Shown piece by piece: positions 44,210-55,739 of a DNA stretch of 64,000 bases (position 1 is the first letter of the stretch; the number at the start of each line of letters is the position of its first letter). The notes under the pieces were generated by a model that saw only the letters and a program-made list of their open reading frames with translations, had not been told where the DNA came from and did no database searches. Location of the stretch: contig VZQC01000265.1 in assembly GCA_009823505.1 (NCBI GenBank), forward strand, positions 2,703,776 to 2,767,775. The letters run 5' to 3'. This stretch comes from Rhizomys pruinosus. Lineage: Eukaryota > Chordata > Mammalia > Rodentia > Spalacidae. The translations under genes and the position numbers were made by a program.

Positions 44210-45287
44210 CATATTTTTTTTTGTATTGGAGTCTTTTTTAATTGAACTTTTGTGCATTTCATACATCATTTCTCAGTCCAATTTAGACTCATTTCCCTTT
44301 CCATGCCCCCCCACCCCACCCAAGTTCATGCACTCTACCAGACCTGGCCCATATCTGTCTCTGAGTCTTTTTAAAGTTTTTCAAAGCAGAGGATCACTGC
44401 TCTTGGGAGAACCTTACTGTTTCAGTCAGTTCCCTGTCCCAGTTCTTCTGTTGTTGTTGTTCCCTCCAATTTGTATTGCTTCAACATATGCATATATTTA
44501 TGTCACACCTATACTTAAATTATGTCTTCTGAAAATAAACTGTATGGTATTTCCATATCATATTCAGGATTTACATTTTTTCCTTTAGAAATTTATATTA
44601 CTCTAAAGTATGCCTACATACCCTCCACACATATACCAAGTTACAAAGTCTGAAAATAAATGGTAGGTCAATTCTAGAGCCTGTTAAGGGATTTGTATTA
44701 TAAGAACACAGTTGCCTTCAAAGAAAGAGGAATATAACATTGATGTTGCTCAGTTTGCCTTACAACTAGGTGCTTGGTGCTAGCAACCACAAATGAGGGA
44801 TACCATTCTTCATTTTTATTTCTGGGACTGTGTTACTTCACTTAGAATAATATCTTCAAGTTCTATCCATTTACCTGCAAAGTTCATGATGCCACCTTTC
44901 TTTTTGATGCCATCTTTCTTTACCACTGCATAAAACTCCATAGTGTAGATGTACCACACTTTCTCTATACACTTGTTACTGGAGGGGCATTTGTATTGGT
45001 TCCAGCTCTTTGCTATTATGAAGACAGCTGCAATAAACATGGTTGTGCATGTATCTCTGTGGTAGGATGAGTCTTGTAGGTATATAACCAGGAGTGTATG
45101 ACTGGGTCAGGTGGTAGGCTCATTTTGAGTCTTTTAAGTGTTCTCCATAATGCTTTCCATAATGGTTGTATGGGTTTACATTCCCACCAGCAGTGGATGA
45201 GTGTTCCCCTTTCCCCACAACCTCTCCAGCATTTGGTATTATTTGTTTTCTTGATCCTAGCCAGTCTTATCAGTGAGATGATATCTT
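44210..45287 (-). mobile_element. L1 no. 5, 3'UTR and ORF2 end, antisense
   Basis: Reversed poly(A) and terminal block at 44210-44350 (read reversed, it gives the GAGTGCATGAACTTGGGTGGGG end), 3'UTR with GTTGTTGTTGTTCCCTCC, then ORF2 C-terminus (44816-45040 encodes KVWYIYTMEFYAVVKKD and MNFAGKWIELEDIILSEV). It is interrupted at 45287 and resumes at 46507. Confidence 0.9.
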
Positions 45288-45314
45288 TTTTTCATTAGGT
45301 AAGAAAAGATCACT

Positions 45315-45468
45315 TTTTTTTTGGTCTTTTCAAGACTGGGTCTCCCTGTAGCCCCAGCTGTCCTGGAACTCACTCTGTAGACCAGGCTGGCCTTGAACTC
45401 ACAGAGATCAGCCTGCCTCTGCCTCCCAAGTGCTAGGATTAAAGGCATGTGCCACCATGCCCGGTATT
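45315..45468 (-). mobile_element. B1 SINE, antisense
   Basis: TCAAGACTGGGTCTCCCTGTAGCCCC to GCCACCATGCCCGG. Flanks AAAAGATCACTTTTTT and GGAAGATCACTTATTTT suggest a target duplication. Confidence 0.92.
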
Positions 45469-46204
45469 TTTATTTTTTTTTGGAAGATCACTTATTTTTA
45501 TGAGAGGAAATGGAGAGGGGGGTTCAGAAGGTATGGTTGATGAAATTGTCCTGAAATAGATCACAAAAGTAAAGAGATATGAAAGAAGAAAGTCAAACAG
45601 AGGGAAGCTAATCTGACTAGCCAATAGTCATATTATAGAAAGGAGAACAAAAAAAAGATTCAAAAGTATGAAAAAAAGAAAATTCCAGATCACAAAATAC
45701 AGACTTTTAGATTGAAATTTCTCATGAAAACACTCACCAAAGCATTTTATGAAATTTCAGAAATGTGCAGATAAAGAGGATTGTAAAAAATTCAAGAGAG
45801 AAAAAAAGAACACATACTAACCTGGAATGCACCTTTACAGTAACACTTCCAACCAGTCATGCTAGAAAGCAAAGAAGAAATTCCTTGAAAATGCAGAGGG
45901 ACAAGGATTTCTAAATTAGAATTCGACAATCAGCTGCGCTATCAACCAATAACATTTTCCAAATATGTAAGGATTTTACCTCCCACGCATTGTTTCTCGG
46001 GAAGCTACTGTGGATTTGCAGCATCAAACAAGAGACTGGACCAATAAAAAAAGAGCAGAGGATGGATGCAGCCAAAGATGAGTGTGAGAAGAAGTGAACT
46101 GAAGCTCTGCTTGCCAGCTGTGCTGTGGACCCAGAGCAGTCATTGAGAATAGAGCAGTACACAGGGCTCCAGGAGGAAACACTACCACAGGATTCCTGAC
46201 ACAT

Positions 46205-46400
46205 TTTTTTAAATGTATATGAGCATTTGGCCTTCATACATATAAGTCATGCCTGCAGAAGCCAGAAGAGGGAGTCACAGTCCCTGGAAATGCAGTAACC
46301 GACAGTTGTTAGCTGTCATGAGGATGTTGTGACTTGAACCTGGGTCCTCTGCAAGAGCAGTCATTGCTCTTAGCTGCTGAGCCATCTCTCTAGGCCCTCA
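46205..46400 (-). mobile_element. B3 SINE, antisense
   Basis: CTTGAACCTGGGTCCTCTGCAAGAGCAGTCATTGCTCTTAGCTGC and GCCATCTCTCTAGGCCC are the reversed head. Confidence 0.85.
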
Positions 46401-46506
46401 TGATGCTTTTGAGCATGAACCAAATAAGAGTCAGAAGATTTAGAAGCTCTCAAGCACTTGCTTTTGAGCTTCTATATTCCGTTCTCTAATCATTAAGTTC
46501 AGAAGG

Positions 46507-47410
46507 CAGTGAGATGATACCTTAAAGTGGTTTTAATTTGTATTTCCTTAATTATTAGCAATGTTGAACCCTTTCTATGATGTTTCCCAGCCATCTCTAT
46601 TTCCTCACTTGTGAAGTCTCTGTTCAGTTCTTTACCCCATCTTCTGAGCAAATCATTTGTTTTCTTACTTCTTTGTGTTTTTTTTAGTAGTTTATATATT
46701 CTGGAAGTTAATGGTCTGTCAGATGTATCAGTGGTGAAGGTTTCCTCCCATTTTGTGGGTTTTCTCTTCACTTCACGGATTGTTTCTTTTGCTTTACAGA
46801 AGCTTTTGAGTTTAATGAGGTCCCACTAGTCAGTTGTGGACCATATTTCCTGTGCAGCTGCTGTCTGATTTAGAAAGTCTTGTAGGTTGCTGCCAATGTT
46901 TTCTTCTATCTCCTTCAGAGTTTTGGGTTTTACGTTGATGTCTTTGATCCATTTGGAGTTGATTTTTGTACAGGGCTAGAGGTAAGGGTTTAGTTTTAGT
47001 CTTCTACAGTGGTGATTCAGTTTTGCTAACACCATTTGCTGAAGATGCTGTCTTATGGGTCTTCTTGGCCCCTTTGTCAAATATGAGGTAGCTGAAATTG
47101 TGTGTGCTCAAGTTTGGATCTTCAATTTTTTCTATTGGTCTACAGGTCTGTTTTTGTGCCAGTACCAGGCTGTTTTTATGACTAGAGCCCTGTAATATAG
47201 TTTGAAGTCTGGTGTAGTGATACCCCCTGAATTTCTCTTTTTGTTCAGGGTTGCTTTGGCTATTCAGGGTCTGTTGTTTTTCCATATGAATTTAAGGATT
47301 TTTTTTCCAAGACTGTGAAGAAACTCATGGGAATTTTAATTGGGATTGCATTGAATCTGTATATTAATTTAGGTGGAATGGACATTTTACTATATTAATT
47401 TTTCTAATCC
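46507..47410 (-). mobile_element. L1 no. 5, ORF2 continuation, antisense
   Basis: It resumes the ORF2 broken at 45287 and runs upstream through [16 protein letters not shown], [14 protein letters not shown] and RT-proximal segments to near 47410 (reverse of TGCTCATGGATTAG). Stops and frameshifts are frequent. Confidence 0.9.
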
Positions 47411-47780
47411 ATGAGCACACTTTCTAGGGCAATAACATAAGAAAGAGAAATTAAAGGAGTACTAATTGGAAAAGAGGAAGTCAAATTATCCCTTTTTGGA
47501 GACGATATGATAGTTTACCTAAGGGATGCTAAAAACTCCATCAGAAAACTCCTAGAAATAATTAAGAGTTTCAGTAAAGTGGCAGGATACAAAATTAACC
47601 TGGAAAAATCATTAGCCTTTCTTTACACCAACAACCAGCAAATGAAGGAATACAAGGAGACCTTCTCACTTACAATAGCCTCAAAAACAATAAAATACCT
47701 AGGTACAAACCTAACCAAAGCAAAGCTCTCTACAACAAAAATTTTAAATCCCTGATTTAAGAAGACATCAGAAGATGGAA
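47411..47780 (+). mobile_element. L1 no. 5, inverted 5' segment
   Basis: Sense-oriented RT-region sequence ([21 protein letters not shown], [20 protein letters not shown]) ending AAGACATCAGAAGATGGAA. In L1 coordinates that end lies just upstream of the CATGCTCATGGATTGG sequence where the antisense part stops, as twin priming predicts. Confidence 0.85.
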
Positions 47781-47784
47781 CGTC

Positions 47785-47960
47785 CACCATTTTCTAAACC
47801 CAGACCATTTTCATCATGAAGAATTCCATACCCATTAGCAGTCATTTCCTGTGCACCAGCAGCTTTGATAACCATTAATCTTATTTTCTGTGTCTATATA
47901 TTTGGTTACTTTCAGACTGTGCTTATTTAAGAAATTTTTATTAAGGTCTAGTTGAAAAAA
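47785..47960 (-). mobile_element. ancient L1M fragment, antisense
   Basis: CATTTTCATCATGAAGAATTCCATACCCATTAGCAGTCATTTCC and GATAACCATTAATCTTATTTTCTGTGTCTATATATTTGG follow the reversed L1MA-type consensus. It flanks L1 no. 5, which inserted into it. Confidence 0.7.
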
Positions 47961-48096
47961 ATTGTCTATATTTTCTGAAGACAATGTGATACTTGATATA
48001 TATTTTCATGAGAAATAGTTGTACCAATGAACATTTTCATCACTTTACTCTCGGAATTTTTGTTACCAGAACATTCTTTAAAATATTTCAAGTTCG

Positions 48097-48318
48097 GGGC
48101 TGGAGAGATGGCCTAGCAGTTAAGAGCGCCAACTGCTCTTGCAGAGGACCCAGGTTCGATCCCCAGCACCCACATGGCAGCAGAGAACCATCTTTGACTC
48201 CAGTTCCAGGGGAATCTGACACCCTCTTCTGACTTCCGTGGCATTGCAGGACATGGGTGCACAAACCTACATGCAGACAGTACATTCATACACATACAAG
48301 AATAAATAAATAAAAAAA
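48097..48318 (+). mobile_element. B2 SINE
   Basis: GGGGCTGGAGAGATGGCCTAGCAG to AATAAATAAATAAAAAAAAA, with a ~20-bp internal deletion. Short flanking repeat TCAAGTTC. Confidence 0.93.
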
Positions 48319-48329
48319 AATCAAGTTCA

Positions 48330-49030
48330 TAGTATTTGATTAATAATTATGATTGCCATGCTGTGGCAGTTCTCCAGATCTTACTCACCCCCTCAGATGA
48401 AAACTTCGTATTTTCTGACCATCTCCGCAGCCCCACCACCCTGTCATTGTTTTGAAGGCTGCCTCCTCCTCTCATAGGGTAATCCTGCAGAACGTGCATG
48501 GTCAGTACCATGCACCTGTTCCTGTTTCTGTCAGTGGTTCCGGCCTGTTTTTTCAGGGCACACTGAGCAAGTCTCTTCTCATATCTCAAGCAGTTTCCTG
48601 AAGTCTAAGGAGAGACATAAAATGCTTCAGAGATCTAGAAGAAAGTATCATGGAATCATCTAGTAAGAGAAGCTCTCACCCCTCTTCAGATTTCCTCACA
48701 ATCCCACAACAGAACTCAGAAGACCACCCCAGTATAGAGCTCTGGTAGCTGTTGGATTCTCAAACACTTGCTCTTCTTATTTAATGTGTCAAAGTCCTGT
48801 TTACCAAGGAACAGACTCAGTATTTGGCATAAGCTAAATAAAATTACATTTTCTTGACTTAAATTATACTATTTAAATTTACTTTCTCAATAGGACCTAT
48901 AAATAATTGATATAAAGTTGCTTTTAAAATAAAAGCCTAAGATGAGAACATTGGAAGAAAATATTAAATGACTAAGAGAAGCCAGTTTTCCCAAGTTGGC
49001 AAAGACCAGAAAAGTGACCCCTGGGGACTG
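48330..49030. other. Tmem71 intron, unique DNA
   Basis: No repeat or exon recognised. Confidence 0.45.
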
Positions 49031-49034
49031 AAGT

Positions 49035-49375
49035 TGGTGTCTTGGTCACTTTCCTTTTCTTGTTCTGAAACAAAGTTCTGGACAAGAAGCTATGTAGAGG
49101 GGGAAGGATTTAATGTGACTCACAGTTTCAGAGCATATAGTCCTGACAGGAGGGTGAGGTGGCTGGTAGCTGGTCACACTGCATCTACTGTCAGGAAGCA
49201 GAAAGCAGATAGGAAGTGTGGCTCAGCTACAGATCATCAAGGCTTACTTGTAGTGACCTACTTCTTCCAACACAAGTCTTCCTAAAGGTTGCACAATATT
49301 TCCAAATAGCATGTCCAGGCGGGACCAACACCTGAGCCCATGGGACATATTTCACACTCAAACCACAAGAGTTGG
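49035..49375 (-). repeat. rodent interspersed repeat, antisense (related to 18620-19015)
   Basis: GTCTTGGTCACTTTCC...GGACAAGAAGCTATGTAGAGGGGGAAGGATTTAATGTGACTCACAG and the CAAACCACAAGAG end are typical of a decayed member of this class. Confidence 0.45.
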
Positions 49376-49379
49376 GGAA

Positions 49380-50095
49380 GGCTGTTCCAAAGGCAGTGTT
49401 TCATGTATAGGGAAATTAACATTTAGTTTGCCATAGTTAATTCTTTTGAATATGTCCAAACAGCTTTAAATCAGTTGAGCCATAGTAGAACTGCACATGC
49501 ATGAGGTATCTTATTAAAATTCTCGTGGTTGTCAAATATCTTCTAAATATAACAGATCAAACCACCCTTCCAAAATCAGTAGTCAACCTGGGTGCATACA
49601 GGACTTGAAACCTCTCATCTCTGCTGTCAGCTGTAATCAAATTTCCTCAGACTTGTTGTTTTCCAGTTTTCTCTGGAAATATAGCCTTGTTACAAGACCC
49701 CAGAAGAATTCAAAATTAAACTGTTTTGCTGTTTTCTCTCTGCTCACTGGATGCACTCAAACTCTGCCCCCCCCCCATTTCCTCATGCTTCCTTTTTCCA
49801 AGGAGAATATTTTTTGCCTACTCTGTTTGTCCTTATCTCACCCCTTCTCCAGCTGTGTGGAGGCTCCTTGTTTCTCATTAGTTGCAATTCATTCTTTACC
49901 CATGGTACTTTGCAGATCTCCAGACCCCAAAGCTGCAATTTGGGATGTGTTCCCAGGGTCTGTGAGTCACCCTGAAAGAGAATAGAGAATTCACACACAC
50001 ACACAGGAACAAACTGAACAAGATCTTGCTTTCACCTGTCTGCTATCCCTGGGACAGGCAAGATGGCCCTAGGCAAGCCATAACCCGAGGTCTGA
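49380..50095. other. Tmem71 intron, unique DNA
   Basis: The 126-codon frame at 49605-49985 has no recognisable similarity and no plausible splice context; left uncalled. Confidence 0.4.
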
Positions 50096-50195
50096 GCTTT
50101 TTTTTTTTTCTTTTTTTTTCTGCCATGCATATTCTCCATGGTGATATCTGCATGTGGCTTTGTGCTGTTGTCTAAAGTAAACCATATGCTTGCTT

Positions 50196-50560
50196 TATGT
50201 GGTGGTTTGAATGAGTGTCCCCCATAGGCTGTAAGTATTCAGACATTTTGTCTTCAGTTGGTGGCACTGTTTTTGGAGGTCTTAGAAGGTGTGGCCGTGC
50301 TAGAGGAAGTACGTTATTGGGGGCAGGCTTAGTGAGTTTAACAAGCCTCGTGGTCTACAGTGGCTCTCTCTCAGCTTCCTGTGCTCTTTGTGAGATGTGA
50401 CCCTCGGCTTGCTGCTCCAGATCCAGCAGCCATGCCTCCCGCCACAATGGACTCTAATTCCCTGGAACCTTCAATGATAAGATGAAATAAACTCTTCCTT
50501 TTATAAGTTCCTTGGTCATGATGTTTTATCACAGCAACAGAAAAGTGACTAATACACTTT
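50196..50560 (+). repeat. rodent interspersed repeat, URR1-like (copy 2)
   Basis: GGTGGTTTGAATGAGTGTCCCCCATAGGCTG to TTTTATCACAGCAACAGAAAAGTGACTAATACA, the same family and orientation as 3412-3778. Confidence 0.6.
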
Positions 50561-50569
50561 ACATGCAAA

Positions 50570-51120
50570 GGTATGGAAAGTGTGCATGGAAAATATAGAA
50601 TTGTCTTTTTCAAACAACAGTAAAGTAGGCTGAATTTAAGGAAATTAGGTGAAATGGCATAAAATTAATATTTCAAGTATAACACAACTAAAGCCATTTG
50701 TTGGGATAGCCGATGTGTTATCCATTCATTTGCTATTAATAATTTGGAGAAAAATAAATCTTGGCCAAAGGAAACTATGAGTTGGAAAATCTTGTCTTTT
50801 AAGAGAGTGAACCCTCCTTGGTCATTTTTGAGAATTAAGCATTTTGTGGTTTCTGTGTTTAATGCCATCACTAAATCACTTAAAAAGATTCTGTGTAAGA
50901 TTTTCAATGTGCTACATAGGATCTACCTTGCATTTCATTCCATTCTCAATACAAAGGTGCTACGTCAGGTGGGGAGCCTTGGGACACAGCCCAGGGATAT
51001 TTTTTACACAATCTCAGCCATATCTCCCTGCATCACAGAACAACCTCACATTACTGTGTCATCAGCCATGAATGTCCTGGGCTCTTTTGTCTTTCCATAT
51101 TAATTCACTCATCTTAGCTT
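50570..51120. other. Tmem71 intron, unique DNA
   Basis: No repeat or exon recognised. The 119-codon frame 50744-51103 has no recognisable similarity. Confidence 0.4.
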
Positions 51121-51124
51121 CCTC

Positions 51125-51840
51125 TCTTTTTTAATAGCTTTATTGAGGTATAATCAATATACAAAAGTACATATATTTAATGTGTATAATTTAAAGAATT
51201 CATGTGTGTGCAAACACATGTGATACATCACAGGAATCAACATATAGGGCATATCCAACAGCTCCCAAGATAACCTGTGTGTGTGTGTGTGTGTGTGTGT
51301 ATGCACAGGTGTAGATGTATGTTAAGTACACAAAACATGCCATCTATTTTCTTATCAGATGCCATACTGTTAAATATTGGCACTAGGCTCTACCATATCC
51401 TCAGAACTCATCCACTTAATACAATAGAATTCTATACTCCAAATTTTCTGTACCTCTCACCTCCTGAGGCCCCGGTAATAATTATTCATTTTCTGCTTCT
51501 GTGATTTTATGTATTTAGGCCCTCCTAGAAGTGGGCCCTTGCAGTATATCTGTCCTTTTGTACCAGCTTATTTCATTTAGTGTACTGCCCTGTGGATCCA
51601 TCTATGCTGTTGCGGGTGGCAGAATACCCTTCTTGATGCTGAACAGCATTCATTGCATGCACACAGCACGTTGGCTTTATCCACTCATCTGTGAACAGAT
51701 ACTGAGCTGCACCTATATTTTAGCCGTCGTGCAGAGTGTTGCAGTGAGCATGCTCCAGGGCCTCCTCTGCAGTGTGATCCTTACTGGTAATCTGCTCCTT
51801 TCTTTCTCTGTGGCAACCAGGAAAGAGGCTTTCTTGCACT
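51125..51840 (-). mobile_element. ancient mammalian L1 (L1M-type) 3' region, antisense
   Basis: AATAGCTTTATTGAGGTATAATCAATATACAAAAG, TTCATTTAGTGTACTGCCCTGTGGATCCATCTATGCTG and TTTATCCACTCATCTGTGAACAGATACTG are the reversed L1M 3' end and ORF2 C-terminus. The 107-codon forward frame at 51531-51854 is its shadow. Confidence 0.8.
51276..51301. repeat. (GT)n microsatellite
   Basis: About 12 GT units within the ancient L1. Confidence 0.95.
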
Positions 51841-51849
51841 GCTTTGTCA

Positions 51850-53555
51850 AGTGATGAGAAGCTATGAGAGAATGGTGAGAAAATGTGTAGGTTGTGAAGA
51901 ATTCTCCCATCCTAAAGCCCCAGCTCATTGGCTAAGAATCTAGGCTGTGTAGAGACACAGCTACTGAAGGGCCCCAGGCTGGGGCTCCTTGAAGTCTCAG
52001 TCTCAAGTCATTTCACAGAGATGAAAACTGACTCATCCTCTTTGTCTTATGGAAGCCAGGTTGTAAGAGACTTTAGTTAGACTGTGGGTGAAGCATGTGC
52101 CTCAATTTCCCCTCACATGATCTCCCTCTTCATGAACATAGCAAACTTTATTGAGAGCTGGGTACCTTGAGAGCTGTGATCTGGGTACTAATTGCTGGTG
52201 TCTGCAACAGACGAGGTAATCTGTTCCTCATGGAGATTTCAATCTAGAATGGAAATAGACACTAATAAAAAATCACACATATTAAATATTCTATAGTCTG
52301 GTTTTGTATAAGATTGTAAATTATGGTTTGTCTTGTGAAAGCAGATCTCAGAGAGTGCTAGGACAAGGGAAAGTGTAACCAAGAAAACAGCGCTTCCTGG
52401 AGTGATTAGAAGAGTTCCTGTGATCACAGCACAGCATATGCTGCTCTCCTCTCCCCTGGATAGCTTTCCCTACCTCTGCAGATCACTCATCACCGAGTCA
52501 GCCCTCCAGTGCATTATAGGATGTTAGCAGCACATGCAAACCTCCATTCCCTAGATGACAGTAGCATCGCCCACAACTACAGGTATTACCTGTCTTCAGG
52601 TATTACCCAAAAGTCCCCTGGGAAATAAATACCCCTGATTAAAAACTCTGGTTTTTTTTTAATTTTTTCTAATTTAATTTTATTTATTTCCGTATTTAAG
52701 AGGACCCCAAGTGTCTCTTGAAGTTCTTGAAGTTGATCCAGCTCCTGAAATTAAGACTGGAGGTCTTTCACAGCTCCCTGTTGAGTGTATTGGCACACAA
52801 GGCTCCTTGCACCAACATGTGTTAATGAGTCCAAACTGCTCACAGAACAGTCTTAGATCCTGAGTGCTGTCATCTTCGCTAAATCAGCTAGAGTCAACTA
52901 GGACGCTCCTTCATGTTCTACCCCATGTGACTTTCTCTGTGGGAGTCCGCCATATTGTCTCACAGACTGATATCCTGGCTTTGCCGTCCCTTCCTGCTGA
53001 TCTAATCCCTTTCCTATCTGCCTAATCCATTCTCTTCCTACTGTTTTATGGAAGAATTCCTAATCGTCCTTCAAATTTCTACCTCCACTTCCTCTGTAAA
53101 GCCTTCCTGGGTTTCCCCAGGCAGAAGCAGACATTCCTTTCTAGTTTCTCACTATAGTGTAACTAGGTTCCTCTAGTTCCTTAAATAAGGTAATCTGTGC
53201 AGGAATCCAGTAAGTGCACTGGGCGCATGAATGAATCTAGCTCAGTGTCCATGAAGCACTTGTCTGCTCTACTTCTGCTGCGTTTTCTGAAATCCTCCGG
53301 CCCGAGGTCTTCCCTGGGGTATCACTATAGCCTGCCTTGCTTCAGTGCTTCCTCTAAGCTGGTATCTTTCCTTGGTCATTTGATGTACTAGGTGTCCCCT
53401 GACAGCAATGAAAGCAAAGACAGCCTTTCTGTTTATAAATTAGGGCTGCTCACCTCCCCAGCTTGCACCTCCTAAATAACATAAGAAAAAATGGCATTGT
53501 CAGTTCCTTTTACTTCTCTATTTTTTGTTTTTCCCTTGCTCAAAACCTCAACACA
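51850..53555. other. Tmem71 intron, mostly unique DNA
   Basis: An old repeat trace may lie at 52145-52290 (ACTTTATTGAGAGCTGGGTACC...CTCATGGAGATTTCAATCTAG). No gene or exon recognised. Confidence 0.4.
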
Positions 53556-53564
53556 ATGCTCAGG

Positions 53565-53703
53565 AAGGAGTCATCTACTCTTTCAGGGGATCTGACAACC
53601 TCTTCTGGCCTCTGCGGGCACCAGGTATACACATGGTATTTACACATACACATGCAGATGAATCACTCATACACAGAAAATATAAATAAATCTTTTTTTT
53701 AAA
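53565..53703 (+). mobile_element. B3 SINE, 5'-truncated
   Basis: GGAAGGAGTCATCTACTCTTTCAGGGGATCTGACAACCTCTTCTGGCCTCTGCGGGCACC to AAATATAAATAAATC. Its 3' flank is shared with the B3 at 55238-55462. Confidence 0.75.
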
Positions 53704-53719
53704 ATAAATGTCAGGGAGA

Positions 53720-54445
53720 CAGTTTCCTCATCGTACTTGAAGTGTGTCATTTCTGGGGACCCTCTTGCTACACACATTCAGCTCTGCAAGGGGCAAGGCT
53801 CACAGCACGCAGCTTTTCCTTCTAGAAGGCAGTTTGTCATACACTGAGTCCAGCCAGTCAGAACAGCCAAATATAATAAAACTTGAGCCTAAGAGAATCT
53901 GAGTAAGGGTTAAGGAATCTTTTCCTGTTGGTGCAATTTCCTAGATGTTCAATTCAAAGGAAAACATTCCCTTTCCCAAGGATGAACACTAAACTCATAT
54001 CTTTGTGAGTAATACAAATTCTGGAGAATCATTTCCATTGGAAGCATTGTCTGATGATCAACCAGCATCCTCCTGTCTCTATCTGTGACCTGACCATCTC
54101 ACACGTAACTAGAAGCACTGCACGGTACAATGCATACTAGCAATAGAACTTTGAGTCCCTTCATCTAGCCTGTATTTACTTATTTACACTTTTTCTCATC
54201 CTATTCAGTTATCACACTAATGTGGAACATAGAAACTATTTTAGTTTTCTGTTTTAGATGAGGAAATTCAAGACTGAAAATTAAAAGTAAACGTCATATG
54301 CTCCTCTTATTATGATTCATGTTCCAGGTTTTCTAAAGGCTAAGTCACTGCAGTGCCCATAAAACTATGCATGGTTTTTAAGATGAAGGAGAGATGATTA
54401 GATGTTTTTCTATCTAATGAGCAATGCCATATTTCCTGTGTCCCT
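53720..54445. other. Tmem71 intron, unique DNA
   Basis: No repeat or exon recognised. Confidence 0.4.
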
Positions 54446-54447
54446 CT

Positions 54448-54448
<1 letters not shown>

Positions 54449-54505
<57 letters not shown>
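54449..54505. repeat. (TC)n microsatellite
   Basis: About 28 perfect CT units. Confidence 0.97.
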
Positions 54506-54508
<3 letters not shown>

Positions 54509-54509
54509 T

Positions 54510-55070
54510 TTTCACCTCCTTTGGGCTAGTGTCTGGTTCTTTTCTTTTCTGCATCTCCCATCTATCTGAGTGACCTGAGAGGGATGGGTACATATTTATA
54601 CACCTGATTTGAGTATTTCCATTAGTTGAGGCAGCCATATAATAATTGTCTTAATTAGATAAGTACAAACAAGGTGATTAGTAGGTGGAGAAAAAATTCT
54701 GAAGCTCTACATCGTTTCTCCCAAAGTAAACAAATTAGATTGATTTTCCCAAGTACCAGACCACACCAAAGTTGAAATATATTAGTGATCTCATGGATGC
54801 TCTGGGAATCTTTTACCCAGGGTTCTTTTTGTTCATCACGAATTTCCTTTCCTTTCCCATGAGAATCTCCTTATGTACTTTCTAATTTAGGGTCATGAAC
54901 TCATCTCCCTTGGGCATTCTCTGAAGGAAACCATTCAGCTTGATTTGAGTGACTCTACATCAAATCTTTATAGTAGCTTTGGGCAGATATTATAAGGCCA
55001 TTTCTAGTAAAATAAATATTAACTTCTCAGATGACTAAAAGTTTTAACTTGAAACTCACTTTAATATATC
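54510..55070. other. Tmem71 intron, unique DNA
   Basis: No repeat or exon recognised. Confidence 0.4.
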
Positions 55071-55076
55071 AGCAGG

Positions 55077-55228
55077 GGGCCTGGCGTGGTGGTGCACCCC
55101 TTTAATACTAGCACTCAGGAAGCAGAGGCAGGCAGATCTTTGTGAGTTCAAGGCCAGCCTGGTCTACAGAGTGAGTTCCAGTGCAGCTGGGGCTACAAGG
55201 AGACCCTGTCTCAAAAAGACAAAAAGAA
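55077..55228 (+). mobile_element. B1 SINE
   Basis: GCCTGGCGTGGTGGTGCACCCC to GACCCTGTCTCAAAAAGACAAAAAG. Confidence 0.95.
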
Positions 55229-55237
55229 ATATCAAGA

Positions 55238-55462
55238 GGGGTGAGAAAGATGGCTCAGCAGTTAAAAGAGAGTTCACCATTCTAGCAGAGGACCTAGATT
55301 TATTCCCCAGAACCCACAGGACAGTATACAACCATCTGGAAGGAGCCATCTATTGTTTCAGGAGATCTGACTGGCCTCTGTAGGCACCAGGCATATACAT
55401 AGTATGCACACATACATGCATACAAAACACTCATGCACATAAAATATAAATAAATCTTTTTA
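55238..55462 (+). mobile_element. B3 SINE
   Basis: GGTGAGAAAGATGGCTCAGCAGTTAAAAGAG to ATAAAATATAAATAAATC. Diverged head, typical tail. Confidence 0.85.
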
Positions 55463-55478
55463 AAAATAAATGTCAGGG

Positions 55479-55720
55479 GGCTGGAGAGATGGTCTACCGG
55501 TTAAGAGTGCTGACCTCTCTTACAGAGGACCCAGGTTCAATCCCCAGCACCCACATGGCGGCCGAGAACCGTCTGAAACTCCAGTTCCAGGGGAATCCGA
55601 CACCCTCTTCTGACCTCCGCGGCATTGCACGACACGGGTGCACAAACTTGCATGCAGACAGTACATTCATACACATACAGAAATAAATAAAAATTAATAA
55701 AAATAAAATAAAAATAAAAA
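55479..55720 (+). mobile_element. B2 SINE, upstream of exon 5
   Basis: GGCTGGAGAGATGGTCTACCGG to a long AAATAAAAATAAAAA tail. Target duplication AAAATAAATGTCAGGG at 55463-55478 and 55721-55736. Confidence 0.95.
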
Positions 55721-55739
55721 AAAATAAATGTCAGGGAAA

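Larger units (their letters stand above)
45288..46506. other. unidentified ~1.2-kb insertion in L1 no. 5
   Basis: Flanked by CAGTGAGATGATATCTT (45271-45287) and CAGTGAGATGATACCTT (46508-46524), an apparent target duplication within L1 ORF2. The insert contains a B1 and a B3 (listed separately). The remaining ~730 bp (45480-46200) matches no repeat I know and has no intact ORF; an antisense frame at 45911-46237 is open for 108 codons. It could be an old processed pseudogene in minus orientation or an unrecognised retroelement. Confidence 0.5.

Noticed and set aside
51531..51854. 107-codon hydrophobic frame
   Set aside because: It is the reverse of an ancient L1 ORF2 end, as its L1-type motifs show.
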